Assembly (NCBI GenBank): GCA_020047815.1 | Contig: JAIFNG010000016.1 | Span: 35,623 to 99,622 of the forward strand | DNA from: Anaerolinea sp. | Lineage (GTDB): Bacteria; Chloroflexota; Anaerolineae; Anaerolineales; Villigracilaceae | DNA length: 64,000 bases | Direction: 5' to 3' | Shown: positions 61,056-64,000 of the stretch, piece after piece | Layout: every line of letters starts with the position of its first letter | Position numbering within the stretch: the first letter of the stretch is position 1 | The notes under the pieces: generated by a model | The model's input: the letters and a program-made list of their open reading frames with translations, nothing else | Told to the model about the DNA's origin: nothing | Database searches by the model: none | Translations under genes and position numbers: made by a program

Positions 61056-61673
61056 TCAACGGCTGACATTTAACGTCTGGAACGTTTGTAGAAGGCTGAC
61101 AAGAATATCGTCGGTAAAAACATACATTTTGCCGAAGGTCTCAGCGGTTTGTCCTGACGGCACATTCGCCTCCTGATACACTTTTATCACTGAATCGATC
61201 AGGGTATTTCTAAAAAAAAGGAACGCTCGCACGGCATCCACATAATTCAAACTGTAACGATGAGCGCGTGATGCATACTCATAGCCAATGGCATAGGCTT
61301 CAGATTCTGCATCAGCACCCTCGGTTGCCATGTAGGTCATCAAACCGTGAAATAAAGAACGCGCACTCATGCGGTACTGCATACGGGCGTCCTCATCAAG
61401 TTTTTGATACCAGACTTCAGCCTGCAACCTCCCCTCTGAGATTTGCATGCGGACATTTTTGGTCACTTCCTGCATCATACGCTCAGGCTCGATCTCATGC
61501 GGTTTGTGATTGGATTGTGCCCAAAGAGAGATCTCATTTTGCTTGTAGCGGCGGTGCCCGCCCTGAGTTTTATGTACAGGCAGAATGCCTTTATCAGACC
61601 ACAATCGCACAGTACTGGGATGGACTCCCAACACATTTGCCGCACCACTGAGGGAAAGCCACTTCTCTGTCAT
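61056..61673 (-). CDS. MerR/excisionase-like HTH regulator with helical sensor domain
   Basis: A 205-residue protein. Residues about 8-55 form a MerR-type winged helix (SGAANVLGVHPSTVRLWSDKGILP.H.T.GGHRRY). The rest is all-helical (ARSLFHGLMTYMA, SLNYVDAVRAFLFFRN), perhaps a ligand-binding or dimerisation domain, with no Cys for metal sensing. It begins 2 bases after the stop of the PucC-like MFS gene, so the pair is one operon; it probably regulates that operon or linked genes. Ligand unknown. Confidence 0.85.
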   Translation of the reverse strand: MTEKWLSLSGAANVLGVHPSTVRLWSDKGILPVHKTQGGHRRYKQNEISLWAQSNHKPHEIEPERMMQEVTKNVRMQISEGRLQAEVWYQKLDEDARMQYRMSARSLFHGLMTYMATEGADAESEAYAIGYEYASRAHRYSLNYVDAVRAFLFFRNTLIDSVIKVYQEANVPSGQTAETFGKMYVFTDDILVSLLQTFQTLNVSR

Positions 61674-61675
61674 AC

Positions 61676-62980
61676 CTATTCCACCGCCAAAGCAACTTTT
61701 TCGACATACGAAGGTTGCCTGACACCTTTTCGGAATTTATCGACATCAATACGATACAACATAAACGAAGCAAAGACAAGCATCAAAGCCTCGATAAAAA
61801 ATACAGCGAGATAACCGCCCAAAGCATTGCCGGTCAACCGACTTACCACGTCACGGAGAATACCAGCCAGAAGAGTGCCCACCAGACGTGAGAGCGCGTT
61901 GGAAAATCCCCATGCGCCGATATACAAGCCCACCATACCAGGCATGGTGAGATCGAACATCAAGGACAGATTCGCAACAGTGGATATGCCTGTACCCAGC
62001 CCAAGCAGAGTGACGCCCGCATAGAAGACACCTGTGGAATGGGAAAATCCGCTCATAATAATTACAATAAACCCGGCAAGGGCGCCCAGATTGCCAAACT
62101 GCGCGATTGTCTTTTTTGCCACACGCCCTTCAAGCAAACCTGCGATGAGAATTGCGATCAAAACAAAAGTTCCCCAAATGGATGTAATGCGCGTGGTTTG
62201 GGTCACGGTAAGGCCAAATGCCTCCGCGCCAAATGGCTCGAGCAAAACATCCTGACCCAGGATCGCAGCAAGCAGCAAGAGCAGGTAAATGAAGAATATT
62301 CTCGCAATCGGATTTTGGGTAAGCGCAGAGATCATTTGTTTTACAGAATATGATTCAGACGCGGCTTTTGAGGAGGAAATGCTTGAACGTGGTTCAAGCC
62401 TGATGAGACCGATCAAACCAAGAGCAAGAGCGGCGGCGGCTACATATCCAAAAGCACGGATCATCGCCTCCGGTGTATATGGATCCACCATGCGGCTGAG
62501 GCCAATGGCAGTGGCAATGATGGAAACGATCATCATGAACCACATGGTTGCAATCGTTCTGCCGCGCCCGCTTTCACCGGAGATTTCCGAGGCGAGCGAA
62601 AGATAGGATACGCTCGAAAGGTTATATCCCATGCCCCACGCGCCAAAGGCAAGAATACCCGCCAGAATGCCAAGAAGCAGATTCTCTGCCATAAGAAAAG
62701 CAACATAGGGTGAAATGATCAAGCCTGCCACACAAAGCAACAATCCGGCAAGAATATACGGCGTGCGACGCAGTCCAAGGATGGGGTGTCGGTCTGAATA
62801 AGAACCGATGGCAACCTGGATGGGCGCAAACAAATATGGAAATGATGCAAGAATGGCAACAAGGGTTGCGGAAAGGGCAAGTTCCTTGATCATGACACGG
62901 TTAAGTGTGCTGTTGATCGGAACAAGGGTCATTGCAACGGCGACGTGAATCAATCCAAGTTGAAAGCGTTTGAAGGACAT
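61676..62980 (-). CDS. PucC/BCD-family MFS transporter
   Basis: A 434-residue polytopic protein (about 12 helices). It begins MSFKRFQLGLIHVAVAMTLVPINSTLNRVM and has the loop SYPYLFAP-like segment FPYLFAPIQVAIGSYSDRH followed by GLRRTPYILAG, which is the BCD/PucC signature (F.P.....G..SD.......R.PYI). PucC/LhaA proteins act in bacteriochlorophyll or light-harvesting assembly in phototrophs, but homologues also occur in non-phototrophic Chloroflexota. Start ATG 62980 (the open frame extends to 63076) lies about 12 bases below a predicted transcription start. Substrate unknown. Confidence 0.87.
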   Translation of the reverse strand: MSFKRFQLGLIHVAVAMTLVPINSTLNRVMIKELALSATLVAILASFPYLFAPIQVAIGSYSDRHPILGLRRTPYILAGLLLCVAGLIISPYVAFLMAENLLLGILAGILAFGAWGMGYNLSSVSYLSLASEISGESGRGRTIATMWFMMIVSIIATAIGLSRMVDPYTPEAMIRAFGYVAAAALALGLIGLIRLEPRSSISSSKAASESYSVKQMISALTQNPIARIFFIYLLLLLAAILGQDVLLEPFGAEAFGLTVTQTTRITSIWGTFVLIAILIAGLLEGRVAKKTIAQFGNLGALAGFIVIIMSGFSHSTGVFYAGVTLLGLGTGISTVANLSLMFDLTMPGMVGLYIGAWGFSNALSRLVGTLLAGILRDVVSRLTGNALGGYLAVFFIEALMLVFASFMLYRIDVDKFRKGVRQPSYVEKVALAVE

Positions 62981-62999
62981 GGTTTTATCCGGTTTTGAT

Positions 63000-63028
63000 T
63001 TTTTAAACAAAGCAAGGGCGTTAGTCAA
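63000..63028 (-). promoter_or_regulatory. Promoter of the MFS-MerR operon
   Basis: Minus strand -35 TTGACT (63023-63028), 17-bp spacer, -10 TAAAAA (63000-63005). Confidence 0.55.
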
Positions 63029-63188
63029 CACCCTTCCTGATGAGGGGTCTATTGTACTATTTGAACAATAAAACACAATGTAGATTTACATAGAATTTTG
63101 CTAGAAATTGGTGAGCGCCACCAGGATGATTAATTGATATTCCGCACCCGTCGGTTAATTTTCCCTGTAAAAACCGCTGGTTACTGGC

Positions 63189-63217
63189 TTGACATGGAGC
63201 GGCTTGTATGTGAGAAT
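63189..63217 (+). promoter_or_regulatory. Promoter of the winged-helix regulator
   Basis: Perfect -35 TTGACA (63189-63194), 17-bp spacer, extended -10 TGT-GAGAAT (GAGAAT 63212-63217). The leader to ATG 63240 is about 16 bases without a clear SD. Confidence 0.55.
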
Positions 63218-63239
63218 TCAATAATTGAACACTCAACCT

Positions 63240-63701
63240 ATGACAGAGATCAAAAATAACGAGTACTCCCTGCTAAAAGAGATCGCACAGGATTCGCTGG
63301 TAACCCAGGCGGGTCTATCCAAGCGGCTTGATATTGCTGTTGGCAGCGTTAATTGGTATATCAAACGCCTCATTCATCGCGGTTGGGTCAAGGTTTCGCA
63401 TCTTGACCGAACACGATTGAAATATGACATCACCTCGGAAGGGATGACTGTCTTTACGCAGCGGGCTTTGTTGTATGCGCGCGATTCTCTGAAAGCGTAT
63501 GGCAGTTTTCGCGCACAGGCCAAAAACCTGGTAGCAGATTTGCAAAAAAACGGGATTCAACAAGTATCCCTAAACGGAAATGATGAAATGATGGATATAT
63601 TGCGCCTGACCTGCCTGGAGGCGGGCGTTGAGGTCAGTGATCAACCCGTTGAACATGTATTGGAAGTGTGCGGAAATAAATATCAGCTGATTGGTCGCTA
63701 A
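63240..63701 (+). CDS. Winged-helix (MarR-like) transcriptional regulator
   Basis: A 153-residue DNA-binding protein. Residues about 8-75 form a winged helix: LLKEIAQDSLVTQAGLSKRL as helices 1-2, AVGSVNWYIKRLIHRGWV as the recognition helix, and LKYDITSEG as the wing. The C-terminal part (ALLYARDSLKAYGSFRAQA, DILRLTCLEAGV) is helical/alpha-beta. Homologues I recall lie beside nucleotide-sugar and surface-polysaccharide genes; here a relic of a nucleotide-sugar gene lies directly downstream. Start ATG 63240; TTG 63225 is an alternative. Divergent from the MFS operon. Confidence 0.85.
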   Translation: MTEIKNNEYSLLKEIAQDSLVTQAGLSKRLDIAVGSVNWYIKRLIHRGWVKVSHLDRTRLKYDITSEGMTVFTQRALLYARDSLKAYGSFRAQAKNLVADLQKNGIQQVSLNGNDEMMDILRLTCLEAGVEVSDQPVEHVLEVCGNKYQLIGR

Positions 63702-63711
63702 CCTGGCCATT

Positions 63712-63978
63712 GGGTACAGCACTGGGGAACTTTGCAGAATATTCCAGTTACGGGTGGCGCCGGATTGTGGCCGTGATCCGGATCATCTCTCGCGAGGCGC
63801 TGACGTACGCGGGCAACCTGGTATTTTATCCCGGCCATTGCAGAGCGGCAGGGCTTGATAATTGGCTGCCTGGAAAAGATTGCTTATTGCAAGGGCAATA
63901 TTGCTGGACACCATTTTGAACCAGCTGCTCCAAAATAGTTATGGCGGCCATTTACTAAAATTGACCGCTGAACTTTAA
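63712..63978 (+). pseudogene. rfbA: Frameshifted C-terminal relic of glucose-1-phosphate thymidylyltransferase (rmlA/rfbA)
   Basis: No intact frame covers this stretch, but consecutive frames read like the end of RmlA. In the frame through 63843: FIPAIAERQGLIIGCLEKIA then YCKGNI, corresponding to the E. coli RfbA segment FIATIEERQGLKVSCPEEIA and FRKGFI. In the frame from 63916: QLLQNSYGGHLLKLTAEL then TAA at 63976, corresponding to PLIKNNYGQYLYKMTKD. An earlier frame gives SREALTYAGNLV, comparable to GTHQSLIEASNFI. At least two frameshifts and a small deletion are needed. The N-terminal catalytic half is missing; the regulator gene occupies that position. Confidence 0.72.
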
Positions 63979-64000
63979 CAGGTTGGCGATTTAAAAGTTT

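Noticed and set aside
63710..63919. A 69-codon open frame starting at TTG 63710
   Set aside because: The frame crosses the frameshifted rmlA relic; only parts of it resemble the family, and the other similar parts lie in different frames.

Overview
The window looks like a chromosomal segment from a member of the Chloroflexota, most likely class Anaerolineae. I base this on overall gene character: a very long SecA without the C-terminal zinc motif, a 632-residue NusA, a short IF-2, many polytopic PMT-like membrane proteins, DUF58/transglutaminase and DUF4349 proteins, and Anaerolineae-type short dispersed repeats. This is inference from families, not a phylogenetic test. No rRNA, tRNA, CRISPR array, insertion sequence or prophage was recognised. 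Gene density is high and both strands are used.

Layout. 1-2808 (+): two tandem paralogous membrane proteins, the first cut by the window edge. 3042-15280 (-): DUF4349 lipoprotein, M14 carboxypeptidase, GT4 glycosyltransferase, Nudix hydrolase, then the translation/RNA cluster read as nusA-ylxR-infB-rbfA-nrnA-truB-ribF, broken by hairpins and internal promoters. 15651-23652 (+): secA, adenosine deaminase and aconitase. 23782-25218 (-): a holin-like membrane protein and a GNAT enzyme. 25340-28818 (+): HAD protein, a DUF389-like/SH3 protein and a phosphohexomutase. 28927-32572 (-): LysE exporter, membrane-subtilase fusion and a YczE-like protein. 32750-38081: GNAT (+), transglutaminase and DUF58 (-), RlmI-type methyltransferase (+). 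38199-47035 (-): three cyclic-di-GMP genes. 47201-49137 (-): YcaQ/AlkX-type protein and two small membrane proteins. 49598-54223 (+): PMT-like protein, cmk and glgP. 54286-62980 (-): methyltransferase fusion, phosphoglucose/phosphomannose isomerase, S10 peptidase, rsmI, Ser/Thr kinase, MerR-like regulator and a PucC-like MFS transporter. 63240-63978 (+): a winged-helix regulator followed by a frameshifted relic of the glucose-1-phosphate thymidylyltransferase C-terminus.

How genes work together. The nusA-to-ribF block is the conserved transcription/translation maturation cluster. glgP, the phosphohexomutase and the phosphoglucose/phosphomannose isomerase together connect storage glucan to hexose phosphates and sugar-nucleotide precursors. 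The two GGDEF proteins and the HD-GYP protein form a local c-di-GMP synthesis/degradation module, with the second GGDEF gene overlapping or abutting the phosphodiesterase gene.

Most notable signals: (1) about ten transcription-unit starts have a TANNNT -10 box only 6-8 bases before the start codon and no Shine-Dalgarno, implying widespread leaderless mRNA; (2) a short dispersed repeat is translated in frame inside SecA; (3) two copies of a 96-98 bp palindromic-ended repeat lie between genes; (4) a truncated, frameshifted rmlA/rfbA relic sits at the right end; (5) terminator hairpins abut the start codons of ribF and the YcaQ-type gene; (6) several proteins have unusual architectures, including a polytopic membrane-subtilase fusion and a methyltransferase fused to a Cys-rich domain.
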